A stretch of DNA of 49,846 nucleotides, taken from positions 1 to 49,846 of the forward strand of contig JACMJL010000251.1 of NCBI GenBank assembly GCA_014380625.1, read 5' to 3'. Of this stretch, positions 16,799-25,296 are shown one piece after another. The notes beneath the pieces are model-generated. The model was not told the DNA's origin and searched no databases. It saw nothing but the letters and a program-made list of their open reading frames with translations. The stretch is from Clostridiaceae bacterium. Lineage in GTDB: Bacteria > Bacillota > Clostridia > Clostridiales > Clostridiaceae. Numbering within the stretch: the stretch's first letter is position 1; each line of letters starts with the position of its first letter. The position numbers and the translations under genes are program-made.

Positions 16799-17533
16799 AT
16801 GGTAAAGAGATATTTTAACTATAAAATATTTTTGGTTCTTTTATTAAGTTTTATTTCTGTTTATCTATTATTCAATACAGTTGTTATTCCATATAGAAGT
16901 GCAGTTAGTGCTGTTACTTTTAAATATGGATCTAAGGGGGACTATATATACGTAATTCAGGATAAACTGAAACGTTGGGGTTTTTATAAAGGAAATATAG
17001 ATGGGGTTTATGGTTATCAAACTTATTTAGCTGTAAAAGCTTTTCAGCAAAAAAATGGATTAAAGGCAGATGGTATAGCGGGGAACAGTACTCTGGTTTC
17101 CTTAGGAATTTTTATTCCGGGAGAAAATAGCAATACTTCAAACACCTATGCAGCTGTTACCTCATCTAGAAGTACAACTAACGATGCAACTGTGAAGCTT
17201 CTTGCAAGCTTAATTAACGGGGAGTCAAGAGGAGAACCATATGAAGGTCAAGTTGCAGTAGGGGCTGTAGTATTAAATAGAACTAGGGATTCTAGATTTC
17301 CTAAAACTATAGCTGGAGTTATTTATCAACCTGGTGCTTTTACAGCTACAGTGGATGGACAGATATCTGCAAAGCTAGAACAAACATCTATTAACGCAGC
17401 AAGAGATGCACTTAATGGCTGGGATCCTTCTGGCGGAGCGGTATATTATTTTAATCCTGCAAAAGCTACTAATGCTTGGATATGGTCAAGACCATTAATT
17501 AAAATCATAGGAAAACATAGATTTTGTAGTTAA
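16799..17533 (+). CDS. sleB: spore cortex-lytic enzyme, SleB-like
   Basis: 244 residues. An N-terminal hydrophobic segment (about residues 10-28) exports the protein. Residues about 40-103 are a peptidoglycan-binding domain with the pattern IQDKLKRWGFYKGNIDG, and residues about 132-243 are the SleB hydrolase domain (INGESRGEPYEGQVAVGAVV). Glu142 in INGES is the expected catalytic acid. The enzyme breaks down spore cortex peptidoglycan at germination. ATG 16799 has AAGGAGG 8 nt upstream. A forespore-type promoter is possible (GTATT at 16738-16742 and CAAAATA at 16761-16767, 18-bp spacing) but weak. Monocistronic, because a separate promoter and T-box follow. Other SleB-fold hydrolases such as CwlJ lack the binding domain seen here. 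Confidence 0.88.
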   Translation: MVKRYFNYKIFLVLLLSFISVYLLFNTVVIPYRSAVSAVTFKYGSKGDYIYVIQDKLKRWGFYKGNIDGVYGYQTYLAVKAFQQKNGLKADGIAGNSTLVSLGIFIPGENSNTSNTYAAVTSSRSTTNDATVKLLASLINGESRGEPYEGQVAVGAVVLNRTRDSRFPKTIAGVIYQPGAFTATVDGQISAKLEQTSINAARDALNGWDPSGGAVYYFNPAKATNAWIWSRPLIKIIGKHRFCS

Positions 17534-17539
17534 ATAATG

Positions 17540-17569
17540 TTGACAAATTACTATATAATCATATATTAT
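17540..17569 (+). promoter_or_regulatory. promoter of the cysE T-box transcript
   Basis: A consensus -35 TTGACA (17540-17545) and a -10 TATTAT (17564-17569) with an 18-bp spacer, just after the sleB stop. Confidence 0.65.
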
Positions 17570-17576
17570 TAATGTA

Positions 17577-17841
17577 TAGTAATCTAGTCGGAAATGCTAT
17601 GATGAAGAAAAGTAACATGAATAAAATCTACAGAGAGAGGATCTTTTACTGAGATGATTCTTAGATGGATTTTACGTGAAGTGCCCTTCGGAGTTATGCA
17701 CCGAATCAAGTAGGCTGCATCGGGATTACCCGTTATAGTAATAGAGCATTTTTAGTGTTCGAAAAAGTGAGATTCTATATCTAATTAGAGTGGAACCGCG
17801 AAGGTTGACTTCGTCTCTATGTATAAGAGGCGGGTTTTTTT
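17577..17841 (+). promoter_or_regulatory. T-box riboswitch, cysteine-specific, upstream of cysE
   Basis: The canonical T-box AGAGTGGAACCGCG is at 17787-17800. Its tRNA-end pairing stretch is TGGA, complementary to a tRNA ending UCCA, as in tRNA-Cys with discriminator U. In the 3' strand of Stem I the specifier position reads TGC (17697-17699), a Cys codon. A linker hairpin CGGG..CCCG (17720-17731) and a terminator (CGTCTCT 17812-17818 with AGAGGCG 17826-17832, then a T run from 17835) follow. Uncharged tRNA-Cys should favour the antiterminator and switch on cysE when cysteine is scarce. Confidence 0.92.
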
Positions 17842-17873
17842 GTTTTTTGTTTAAATTTTGGGGGGCGTTAATT

Positions 17874-18428
17874 ATGTTTAAAGGGTTAAAATATGATATT
17901 GATAATATACTTGACTTAGATCCAGCGGCTAGAACTAGGGTGGAGGTTCTACTATTGTATCCTAGTATACGGGTGTTAATCTATTATAAGATTGCTCACT
18001 TTTTCTATGTTAAAAAACTATTTTTTATTGCTAGAGTTTTTTCACAATTAGGAAGGTTTTTCACAGGTATAGAAATTCATCCTGGGGCTACAATAGGTAA
18101 GGGACTTTTTATTGATCACGGAATGGGAGTTGTCATAGGAGAAACTGCTATCATAGGAGACAATGTTATATTATACCATGGAGTAACACTAGGGGGTACT
18201 GGTAAGCATACGGGGAAGCGCCATCCAACTATTGGAAATAATGTGATAATAGGAACGGGTGCGAAGGTACTTGGACCTATTAAAGTTGGAGATGGAGCAA
18301 GGATTGGTGCAAATGCAGTAGTACTTGAAAATGTACCAGGTAATTCAACGGCTGTTGGCATCCCTGCTAAGATTTTGAACAAAGTTAACAATACTGTTAT
18401 AGATATAACTGATTACTGGGTGATCTAA
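17874..18428 (+). CDS. cysE: serine O-acetyltransferase
   Basis: Transfers acetyl from acetyl-CoA to L-serine to give O-acetylserine, the first committed step of cysteine synthesis. 184 residues; a helical N-terminus (about 1-60) is followed by a left-handed beta-helix of hexapeptide repeats (about 65-170) with [26 protein letters not shown] and [12 protein letters not shown] start at ATG 17874, with GGGGGG at 17860-17865, directly after the T-box terminator. The frame upstream of that ATG belongs to the leader RNA. Expression is set by the Cys T-box. The next gene starts 1 nt after the stop. Confidence 0.94.
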   Translation: MFKGLKYDIDNILDLDPAARTRVEVLLLYPSIRVLIYYKIAHFFYVKKLFFIARVFSQLGRFFTGIEIHPGATIGKGLFIDHGMGVVIGETAIIGDNVILYHGVTLGGTGKHTGKRHPTIGNNVIIGTGAKVLGPIKVGDGARIGANAVVLENVPGNSTAVGIPAKILNKVNNTVIDITDYWVI

Positions 18429-18429
18429 G

Positions 18430-19416
18430 ATGAATGAAAATAATAAGGTTAAGATAATTAAATATTGTAAAGACCTAGGTCTAGATACCCTAGGTTTTAC
18501 AAAATGCAGAAAATTTCATGAGCTTGAGGAAATGTTTCAACTTAGAAAAGTTAATGGATTGGAGAATATATTTGAAGAAAATGATATAAATAAAAGAATC
18601 AATCCTAATTTGTACATGAAAGAGGGAAAAACAATAATATCCATTGCTTTTCCTTATTTATATGATAAAAGGTTTAATGAAGGGGTTAATTTTTCTAAAT
18701 ATACTCATGGATTGGATTATCACTCCATAGTGCAATTATATTTAATGAAGATTTGTGACTATATAGAAAAACTAGGTGGAAAAGCAATTTCTTTTGTGGA
18801 TAGTAACGCACTTCCAGAGAGACATATAGCTGCACTTTGTGGAGTAGGATTTATTGGAAAAAACCAAATGCTAATAACTTCAAAATATGGTTCCTATGTG
18901 TTCTTAGGGGAGATAATAACGGATTTAACTTTAGAAGAAAGCTCTAAAATGGAGGAGGATTGTGGAAATTGTACCGCATGTCTTAGCAAATGCCCAAGTA
19001 GTTCAATACATAAGGGTGGTTGTAATCCTAATGAGTGCCTTTCATTTTTAACTCAGAAGAAAGATTTAGAGGATGATGAGTTATTAAAACTTAAGGGTAG
19101 AATTTTTGGGTGTGACTCCTGCCAAAGTAGCTGCCCTAAAAATATTAATATAGACTTTTCAAAAGTGAAGGAATTCAAACCCTTAGTATTTATGGAGAAA
19201 GTTAATATAGAAGAGATAATTTTTATGAATAATAGTGTTTTTAATGAAAAGTATAAAAAGACCTCCTGCGGCTGGAGGGGTAAGAATTTATTGCAAAGGA
19301 ATGCAATTATAAACGTACTTTTATCTAATAATATGGTAGGATATGACTGGAATGAAATAAAGTCCACTTATGTTAAGAAATATTATAATAGACTTTTATA
19401 TTTAATAAAATTATAA
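18430..19416 (+). CDS. queG: QueG-like epoxyqueuosine reductase, iron-sulfur protein
   Basis: 328 residues. The N-terminal half is the DUF1730 cobalamin-binding type domain with the family block DSNALPERHIAALCGVGFIGKN (its Asp is the likely proton donor). The C-terminal half carries two [4Fe-4S] motifs, CGNCTACLSKCP and CDSCQSSCPKN. QueG reduces epoxyqueuosine to queuosine in tRNA. It is shorter than full-length QueG and lacks the C-terminal HEAT-like repeats, as do several clostridial homologues, so another corrinoid-dependent reductase role is possible. It starts 1 nt after the cysE stop, so it may be read from the same T-box-controlled transcript. No other queuosine genes lie nearby. Confidence 0.75.
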   Translation: MNENNKVKIIKYCKDLGLDTLGFTKCRKFHELEEMFQLRKVNGLENIFEENDINKRINPNLYMKEGKTIISIAFPYLYDKRFNEGVNFSKYTHGLDYHSIVQLYLMKICDYIEKLGGKAISFVDSNALPERHIAALCGVGFIGKNQMLITSKYGSYVFLGEIITDLTLEESSKMEEDCGNCTACLSKCPSSSIHKGGCNPNECLSFLTQKKDLEDDELLKLKGRIFGCDSCQSSCPKNINIDFSKVKEFKPLVFMEKVNIEEIIFMNNSVFNEKYKKTSCGWRGKNLLQRNAIINVLLSNNMVGYDWNEIKSTYVKKYYNRLLYLIKL

Positions 19417-19477
19417 TATTATAGAGAAGAAAACTAATATTCATGATTTATATTTTGATAAGAAGGGCGGAGACTAA

Positions 19478-20179
19478 GTGAGTAGTACATGGTATTCTAT
19501 GTTTTTTAAATTCCTTCCAGACAATGTAGTTACATTAATATCAAAAAAGTTAGTTGATGGATTTTTAAACAAATATGCAGATATTAACATTGAAGGTATG
19601 GAAAACTTAAAAAACCTTGAAAATCCAGTAATCTTTATTAGTAATCATTTAAGCAATTCAGACGGACTTGTATTAAACAAGGTTTTGGAAGCTCAAGATG
19701 TTACTTTTGTAGCTGGAATTAAACTTTCACAAAATAAATTTACTAATTTAGGCACACATGTAGTTAAAACAATTACAATTACACCAAATTCAGCAGATAA
19801 GGATGCTATGTCTAGCATTATTAAGACTGTTAAAAGTGGTAATAATATTCTTGTATTTCCAGAAGGGACAAGAAGTAGAACTGGAGCTCTAATGGAAGCA
19901 AGAAGAGGGATTCTATTAATTCAAAAATTTACAAAAGCAGATATAATACCAATTGGAGTATGTGGTAGTGAGAAATTATTACCAATCAATAATTTAGGCA
20001 TGGAAAAGGAAAAATTCCAGCATGCCAGAGTTAATATTAAAATAGGTAAGGCAGTTAAAATGCTTGAGAAAAATCAAAATGAAAATAAACATGAATTTGA
20101 TGAAAGATCAATGAAGCATATTATGAAGGCTATTGCTCAGTTATTACCTGAAGAATATAGAGGGGTATATAAGGACTAG
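19478..20179 (+). CDS. PlsC-like 1-acylglycerol-3-phosphate acyltransferase
   Basis: 233 residues. The acyltransferase motif HX4D is present in NHLSNSDG, and the second block FPEGTRSRTG is intact. Such enzymes acylate lysophosphatidic acid at the membrane to make phosphatidic acid. No strong transmembrane segment is visible apart from a short hydrophobic N-terminus. GTG 19478 has AAGGGCGGAG upstream. The BioF/Kbl-family gene follows 52 bp later, so the pair may be co-transcribed. The acyl acceptor is unproven. Confidence 0.82.
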   Translation: MSSTWYSMFFKFLPDNVVTLISKKLVDGFLNKYADINIEGMENLKNLENPVIFISNHLSNSDGLVLNKVLEAQDVTFVAGIKLSQNKFTNLGTHVVKTITITPNSADKDAMSSIIKTVKSGNNILVFPEGTRSRTGALMEARRGILLIQKFTKADIIPIGVCGSEKLLPINNLGMEKEKFQHARVNIKIGKAVKMLEKNQNENKHEFDERSMKHIMKAIAQLLPEEYRGVYKD

Positions 20180-20231
20180 TAATTTTCATCTAATAATAAT
20201 TGTATTTATTGAGAAATAAGGAGGCTTTCAA

Positions 20232-21425
20232 ATGAGCGGAAAAGCTTTACAAAAATATTTAGATAAAAATTTGAAGGATATGAAGGAACAAAAAATATAT
20301 AATGAAATAAGTGTATTTAGTTGTGGAAATGGGCCTATTATAAGGCATGACGGAAAAGAGTTAGTTAATCTTTCTTCTACTAATTATTTAGCACTTTCTA
20401 ATAATCCAAGAATTATTGAAGCAACCATAAAAGCAACTGAAAAGTATGGAGCTGGATCAGGTGGAACTAGAGCGCTTAGTGGTTCTTTAGATATACATGA
20501 AGAATTAGAGATTAAACTTGCGGAACTAGTTAATATGGAAGCAGCAATTACTTTTCAATCTGCTTATAATTGTAATATTGGTGCCATAGTAGCTATTATG
20601 GATAGTCATGATGCTATTCTATCTGATACTTATAATCATTCTTCTATAATTGATGGATGTATAATTTCAGGAGCTAAAATCATATACTATGAACATTCAA
20701 GTGTTAAGGACCTAAGACATAAGGCTAAATCCGCAGTTGATAGCGGTCTTTATAATAAAATAATGGTGATTACTGATGGGATTTTTTCAATGGATGGCGA
20801 TATTGCTAAGATACAAGATATAGTTGATATTGCTGAAGAATTGGATTTAATAACCTATGTTGATGATGCTCATGCTATTGGTGTTATCGGACAAAATGGT
20901 AGTGGATCAGGAACTCATCATGATTTGGTGGGTAAAATTGATCTTCAAATAGGTACCTTATCAAAAGCAATAGGAGTAGTTGGTGGATATGTAGCAGGCT
21001 CTAAGGATCTAATAGAATGGCTCAAAAGAAAAAGTAGTCCCTTTCTATTTTCAAATTCCATGACACCCGGTGCAGTTGGGGCTGCAATTGAGGCAATTAA
21101 TATTTTAAATGAAAGTACAGAGCTTATAGATAAGCTTTGGCATAATGGAAGATATCTAAAAAGAGAATTAAAAAAAATAGGTTTTGATATTGGACAAAGT
21201 GAAACACCAATTACACCTTGTATTTTTAGTAATGCAGAAATTGCCCAGCAGTTTAGCCAGGAATTATTACAAGAAGGTGTTTATGCTAAAATTTTGAGTT
21301 TTTCAACTATACCACTTGCAGCTGCACGCATAAGAAATATTCCTACTGCAGCTCATGACGAAGAAATGTTAAATAGGGCTATTAAAGCCTATAAAACTGT
21401 GGGGATAAACATGGGTATAATATAA
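20232..21425 (+). CDS. BioF/Kbl-family PLP-dependent acyltransferase
   Basis: 397 residues of the alpha-oxoamine synthase family, which joins an amino acid to an acyl-CoA with loss of CO2 (glycine C-acetyltransferase, 8-amino-7-oxononanoate synthase, 5-aminolevulinate synthase and serine palmitoyltransferase). The PLP-binding Asp and His are in VDDAHAIG (about residue 210) and the Schiff-base Lys in GTLSKAIG (about 241). The ribosome site is AAGGAGG with ATG 20232. No tdh gene or biotin genes are adjacent, so the substrate is open. A PlsC-like acyltransferase gene lies immediately upstream. Confidence 0.85.
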   Translation: MSGKALQKYLDKNLKDMKEQKIYNEISVFSCGNGPIIRHDGKELVNLSSTNYLALSNNPRIIEATIKATEKYGAGSGGTRALSGSLDIHEELEIKLAELVNMEAAITFQSAYNCNIGAIVAIMDSHDAILSDTYNHSSIIDGCIISGAKIIYYEHSSVKDLRHKAKSAVDSGLYNKIMVITDGIFSMDGDIAKIQDIVDIAEELDLITYVDDAHAIGVIGQNGSGSGTHHDLVGKIDLQIGTLSKAIGVVGGYVAGSKDLIEWLKRKSSPFLFSNSMTPGAVGAAIEAINILNESTELIDKLWHNGRYLKRELKKIGFDIGQSETPITPCIFSNAEIAQQFSQELLQEGVYAKILSFSTIPLAAARIRNIPTAAHDEEMLNRAIKAYKTVGINMGII

Positions 21426-21450
21426 TAAATACCTTAATAGGAGAACTAAA

Positions 21451-22098
21451 ATGCTTAAACAGGAACAAATAAAACTTACACTAGAAAAACTTTATGAAAT
21501 GTATCCTAGCGCAGAGTGTGAACTAAGACACACAAATTCTTTTGAACTTTTAATTTCAACAGTTTTATCAGCGCAAACCACTGATAAAAAGGTAAATCAG
21601 GTCACAGAAAAATTATATCAAGAGTTTAAAACTCCACAAGATTTTGTGACTTTAAAACAAGAGGAATTAGAAGGTAAGATAAAGGAAATTGGTTTATATA
21701 AAAGTAAGGCCAAACATATCTTATCTTTATGCAAGGTTTTGATAGAGAAGTTTAATAGTACAGTTCCAGGTACAATGGAAGAACTTATTATATTGGATGG
21801 AGTGGGTAGAAAGACTGCAAATGTAGTACTTAGTAATGCCTTTAATATACCAGCTTTTGCAGTGGATACTCATGTATTTAGGGTAGCTAATAGGATTGGA
21901 CTTTCCAATGGAAAAGATGTTACTGTGGTGGAAAATCAGTTAATGAAAAAGGTACCCAAAGAATTATGGATAATATCACATCATACCCTTATTTTCCATG
22001 GAAGAAGAATATGCAAAGCTAGAAAACCTTTGTGCCAGGAATGTGGAGTGAATAATTTATGTGAATTCTATAATAAATCCTTATTAAATAAAATATAA
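21451..22098 (+). CDS. nth: endonuclease III
   Basis: DNA glycosylase/AP lyase of base excision repair that removes oxidised pyrimidines. 215 residues. The helix-hairpin-helix is LDGVGRKTANVVL with the catalytic Lys in GRKT, and the catalytic Asp is in FAVDTHVFRVANR. The [4Fe-4S] loop has the canonical C-x6-C-x2-C-x5-C near the C-terminus (CKARKPLCQECGVNNLC). ATG 21451 has AGGAGAAC upstream. It starts 25 bp after the previous gene and is followed 17 bp later by luxS. Confidence 0.95.
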   Translation: MLKQEQIKLTLEKLYEMYPSAECELRHTNSFELLISTVLSAQTTDKKVNQVTEKLYQEFKTPQDFVTLKQEELEGKIKEIGLYKSKAKHILSLCKVLIEKFNSTVPGTMEELIILDGVGRKTANVVLSNAFNIPAFAVDTHVFRVANRIGLSNGKDVTVVENQLMKKVPKELWIISHHTLIFHGRRICKARKPLCQECGVNNLCEFYNKSLLNKI

Positions 22099-22115
22099 AT
22101 TTAAGGGGTGGAATA

Positions 22116-22595
22116 GTGGAAAAAATTGCAAGTTTTACAATTAATCATTTAGAGTTAGTTCCAGGAGTATATGTTTCAAGAAAAGATATGATAGGAGAAA
22201 ATGTTATTACTACTTTTGACCTTAGAATGACAACTCCAAACTTAGAACCAGTTATGAATACTGCTGAGATGCATGCTATAGAGCATTTAGGTGCAACGTT
22301 TCTAAGAAATCACAAAGAATTTTCAGCTAAGACAGTTTACTTTGGACCAATGGGATGCAGAACTGGATTTTATTTATTGTTAAATGGAGATTTTTCTTCA
22401 AAGGATGTCCTAGAATTAGTTACAGAAATGTTTGAATTTATTTCTATGTATGAAGGGGAAATTCCAGGAGCTTCTGCAAGAGATTGTGGTAATTATCTTG
22501 ACATGAATCTTCCTATGGCAAAATATTTAGCAAATAAGTATCTTAATAATGTTTTATTAAGTGCTAATGAAAGTAATTTGAATTATCCTAAATAG
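22116..22595 (+). CDS. luxS: S-ribosylhomocysteine lyase (autoinducer-2 synthesis)
   Basis: Splits S-ribosylhomocysteine into homocysteine and the precursor of autoinducer-2, as part of the methyl cycle. 159 residues, a normal length. The metal-binding HxxEH motif is in HAIEHLGATFLRNH (about residues 53-66), and the third ligand Cys is in SARDCGNYLDMNLP (about 127). GTG 22116 has AAGGGGTGG upstream. Its short spacing to nth suggests co-transcription, though no functional link is evident. The companion nucleosidase gene is not in this window. Confidence 0.96.
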   Translation: MEKIASFTINHLELVPGVYVSRKDMIGENVITTFDLRMTTPNLEPVMNTAEMHAIEHLGATFLRNHKEFSAKTVYFGPMGCRTGFYLLLNGDFSSKDVLELVTEMFEFISMYEGEIPGASARDCGNYLDMNLPMAKYLANKYLNNVLLSANESNLNYPK

Positions 22596-22662
22596 TGGAT
22601 AGAGTAGTTTAACTAAAGATATTTATAGCGATATTGTTGTTATTATGGGGGGCTTGAGAAAG

Positions 22663-24204
22663 ATGGTATTAACAGAGAGTAGCCTTAATAAGCTTATGTT
22701 AAGGCTTAAAGAGAAAACTTCATTTGGAGAAAATATTAGGTATTCAGTACCAGACTTATGGAATTGTTTTGGCTACAACGGACAGGAAAAATTTATTGAT
22801 GAAAAAGGTATAACTTTAGTAAATCCATATAACTTTTATTTTAGTTGCATCAATGATTTTATAATGCCTAAAAAGAATATATCTACAGATTACAATAAGT
22901 CAGTGTCTCAAATATTATGCAATTTTCATGAGGAAGAGGATTATTTAGGTGGTGACTGGATAAAGAAGAGCTCTATTTATGCTATGGATGTAAGAATTTC
23001 TACCGCTTGGGATCATAATGGAAGTGGTCTTTTAGAGGATTGTGATGAAAATGGTTTCAAGGAAACAGGAACTTTTTTAAAAACCATTGCCTTGCTTCCT
23101 TTATTAAAAAAGATGGGTATAACTACTCTTTATTTATTACCCATTTCAAAATTCCCCTCTACAACTAAGGATTTTTCAGTTATAGATTCTGGATTAAATG
23201 ACCCTATGATTGCAGAGGACCTTACCGCTATAGAAGAATTTAAGGCTTTGGTTGAAGCCTGTCATATTTTAGATATTAGAATTATTGTAGATATTATCCC
23301 TAAAAATTTGCCTGGGGACAATGAAATGATATGTAATGCCGTGTTAAATATTATTTTAGATTACCAAAATAACTTAGGAATTGATGGAGCAATATTAAAT
23401 ATGGGACATGAGTTTCCAGTTGAATTGGTGAATAGAATTATAGATAGTTCACGAAGGTTAGATAAGGATTTTTGTTTTATTTCAGCGAAATTTTTCTCTG
23501 GGGAGTTAGAACTTTCAAGTGAAAATGGATATAATATGGCTACTGGTTATAATTGGGGGGTAGAATCTATGATTTCACAGTCTAATACCTATAAATTTAT
23601 AACTGGATTAAGTAAATTTAAGTCACCAGCATTTGTTTATACCGAAACTCCAGAAACCCCAAGAATAGCAGCGGGAGAATATGGGAAGTTAGTATCAAAG
23701 TTTTTAACTATACTTAATGAGTTTTTACCTAATTCAGTTCCAATTATAACCTCTGGTGTTGAGGTATATGAAACTAAATCTCTTAACACAAGTTTAGAAT
23801 TAAATTGGATAAACCAAAGTAGATGGGATATCCCTGATACTTTAGAGGCTATAAGTAAGATTAAAAATCAATTTCTAGATACTTTTACAAACCCGAATAA
23901 TTTTTTTCATGTTAATTTTGAATCACCATATACTACTGCTATTGGGCTTGCATATATTATAGAGGGTAACAGATGGAAATCAAATGAGAATGTAATTATA
24001 ATAGTTGGTAATACAGATCTGAACAATTCTAGAGAGTATACCTTATTCTTAGAAAATATAAGATATGAATCAGGGAATGGTTCTAAAAGGGCATGGCTTT
24101 TATATTCACAAAATGAATGGAGTCATGATATTTATGATTTTGATCATCAAAGTGATTTGCAACTTAGTTTTAAACCTGGTGAGATTAAAATTTTAATAAT
24201 GTAA
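22663..24204 (+). CDS. GH13-fold (alpha-amylase-like) protein with degenerate catalytic site
   Basis: 513 residues from ATG 22663, which is preceded by GGGGGG; the frame opens 6 codons earlier at ATG 22645 without a ribosome site. A (beta/alpha)8 amylase-like domain fits: IVDIIPKNLPGDN corresponds to region I, GIDGAILNMGHEF to region II, FISAKFFSGE to region III, and FVYTETPETPRIA to region IV. Aligned with GH13, the region II Arg is Ile and the nucleophile Asp is Asn, the region III acid Glu is Lys, and the region IV N-H-D reads T-P-E. A C-terminal beta domain follows. It is unlikely to hydrolyse glycosidic bonds by the normal mechanism. No signal peptide, so cytoplasmic. Closed by a strong terminator. 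Confidence 0.72.
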   Translation: MVLTESSLNKLMLRLKEKTSFGENIRYSVPDLWNCFGYNGQEKFIDEKGITLVNPYNFYFSCINDFIMPKKNISTDYNKSVSQILCNFHEEEDYLGGDWIKKSSIYAMDVRISTAWDHNGSGLLEDCDENGFKETGTFLKTIALLPLLKKMGITTLYLLPISKFPSTTKDFSVIDSGLNDPMIAEDLTAIEEFKALVEACHILDIRIIVDIIPKNLPGDNEMICNAVLNIILDYQNNLGIDGAILNMGHEFPVELVNRIIDSSRRLDKDFCFISAKFFSGELELSSENGYNMATGYNWGVESMISQSNTYKFITGLSKFKSPAFVYTETPETPRIAAGEYGKLVSKFLTILNEFLPNSVPIITSGVEVYETKSLNTSLELNWINQSRWDIPDTLEAISKIKNQFLDTFTNPNNFFHVNFESPYTTAIGLAYIIEGNRWKSNENVIIIVGNTDLNNSREYTLFLENIRYESGNGSKRAWLLYSQNEWSHDIYDFDHQSDLQLSFKPGEIKILIM

Positions 24205-24228
24205 GATAATTTAGAAATTAAGCAGTTT

Positions 24229-24284
24229 GGGGCTGTCTTAAAATAAAATGGATTAATCATTTTATTTTAAGACAGCCCCTTTTA
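24229..24284 (+). terminator. long perfect-stem terminator (22 bp), possibly a dispersed repeat
   Basis: A 22-bp perfect stem (24229-24250 with 24258-24279) with loop GATTAAT, followed by TTTT. The end sequence GGGGCTGTCTTAAAAT resembles ends of small repeats that serve as terminators in clostridial genomes; whether it is repeated elsewhere cannot be seen here. Confidence 0.8.
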
Positions 24285-24337
24285 AATATAAAATTATATT
24301 TTAGAATTTTAAAAATGGCCATCTAAGAAATAAGATA

Positions 24338-24363
24338 TAATATGACATGCTGTTGTCATATTA
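24338..24363. promoter_or_regulatory. operator of the WYL-regulator gene
   Basis: A perfect inverted repeat, TAATATGACA and its complement, separated by 6 bp; the core is TGACA-N6-TGTCA (24343-24358). It overlaps the putative -35 box (TTGTCA 24353-24358) of the regulator promoter. A near-identical copy occurs upstream of the GyrI-like gene. Confidence 0.75.
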
Positions 24364-24380
24364 CTGTGATATCATATAAG
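24353..24380 (+). promoter_or_regulatory. promoter of the WYL-regulator gene
   Basis: -35 TTGTCA (24353-24358), 16-bp spacer, -10 TATAAG (24375-24380), 14 bp before the ATG. The operator covers the -35. Confidence 0.55.
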
Positions 24381-24393
24381 TGGGTGATTAAAT

Positions 24394-25296
24394 ATGCAAA
24401 TTAACAGGTTATTTGAAATCGTATATATTTTACTTGATAAAAAGACAATAACCGCAAAGGAACTAGCAGAGCATTTCGAAGTTTCAATGCGAACAATTTA
24501 TCGTGATATTGACACACTTTCATCTGCTGGAATACCGATTTACACAAATAAGGGTAAAGGTGGAGGTATCAGTATCATCGATAATTTTATACTGAATAAA
24601 TCTTTACTTTCTGAACATGAACAAAATGAAATATTAATGAGTTTACAAAGTCTAAATGCTGTGAAATTTCATCACATAGAGCCTGTGCTTAATAAACTAA
24701 GTATTCTTTTTAATAAGCAAGGCATGAATTGGATTGAGGTTGATTTTTCTCATTGGGGCAGTGAGGATAGTGAACAAGAAAAATTTAATGTACTTAAAAC
24801 CTCAATTCTAAGCAGTACAATTATAACTTTTGATTATTTCAGTTCGTATGGGGAAAAAACTGAAAGAACTATTGAGCCTGTTAAGCTTATATTTAAGGGG
24901 CAGAGTTGGTATATTTACGGTTTTTGTAGAATTAAAAGTGATTTTAGGATATTTAAAATCACTCGAATAAAAAATCTTATTCCCTTAACGGAAACTTTTA
25001 AAAGGGAGCCCCCTAAAGAGGTTTGGGATAATTCTAAAGACTACAAGGACAAAATGGTAAAACTTGTTTTAAGAATTGAAGCAAAAATGGCTTATAGGGT
25101 GTATGACGAGTTTGATCAGGCATTAATTATAAAAAATGAAGATGGAAGTTTTATTGTAACACCAACTTTTCCCGAGGATGAATGGATTTATGGATATATT
25201 TTATCCTTTGGTAATTATGCAGAGGTTTTAGAACCAAAGTATATTAGGAATATTATAAAAGAAAAGTTCCAAGAAGGCATCAAAAAATATCTATAA
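24394..25296 (+). CDS. YafY-like WYL-domain transcriptional regulator
   Basis: 300 residues. The N-terminal winged helix-turn-helix (about residues 5-55) contains TAKELAEHFEVSMRTIYRDIDTL. The WYL domain is in the middle (about 135-205, with the GQSWYIYGFCR motif near 170-180), and a WCX-type C-terminal domain ends the protein. The family binds DNA as dimers and uses the WYL domain to sense ligands such as nucleotides. The palindromic operator over its own promoter suggests autoregulation, and the second operator overlaps its stop codon. Its likely targets are itself and the GyrI-like and SPL genes downstream. Confidence 0.9.
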   Translation: MQINRLFEIVYILLDKKTITAKELAEHFEVSMRTIYRDIDTLSSAGIPIYTNKGKGGGISIIDNFILNKSLLSEHEQNEILMSLQSLNAVKFHHIEPVLNKLSILFNKQGMNWIEVDFSHWGSEDSEQEKFNVLKTSILSSTIITFDYFSSYGEKTERTIEPVKLIFKGQSWYIYGFCRIKSDFRIFKITRIKNLIPLTETFKREPPKEVWDNSKDYKDKMVKLVLRIEAKMAYRVYDEFDQALIIKNEDGSFIVTPTFPEDEWIYGYILSFGNYAEVLEPKYIRNIIKEKFQEGIKKYL

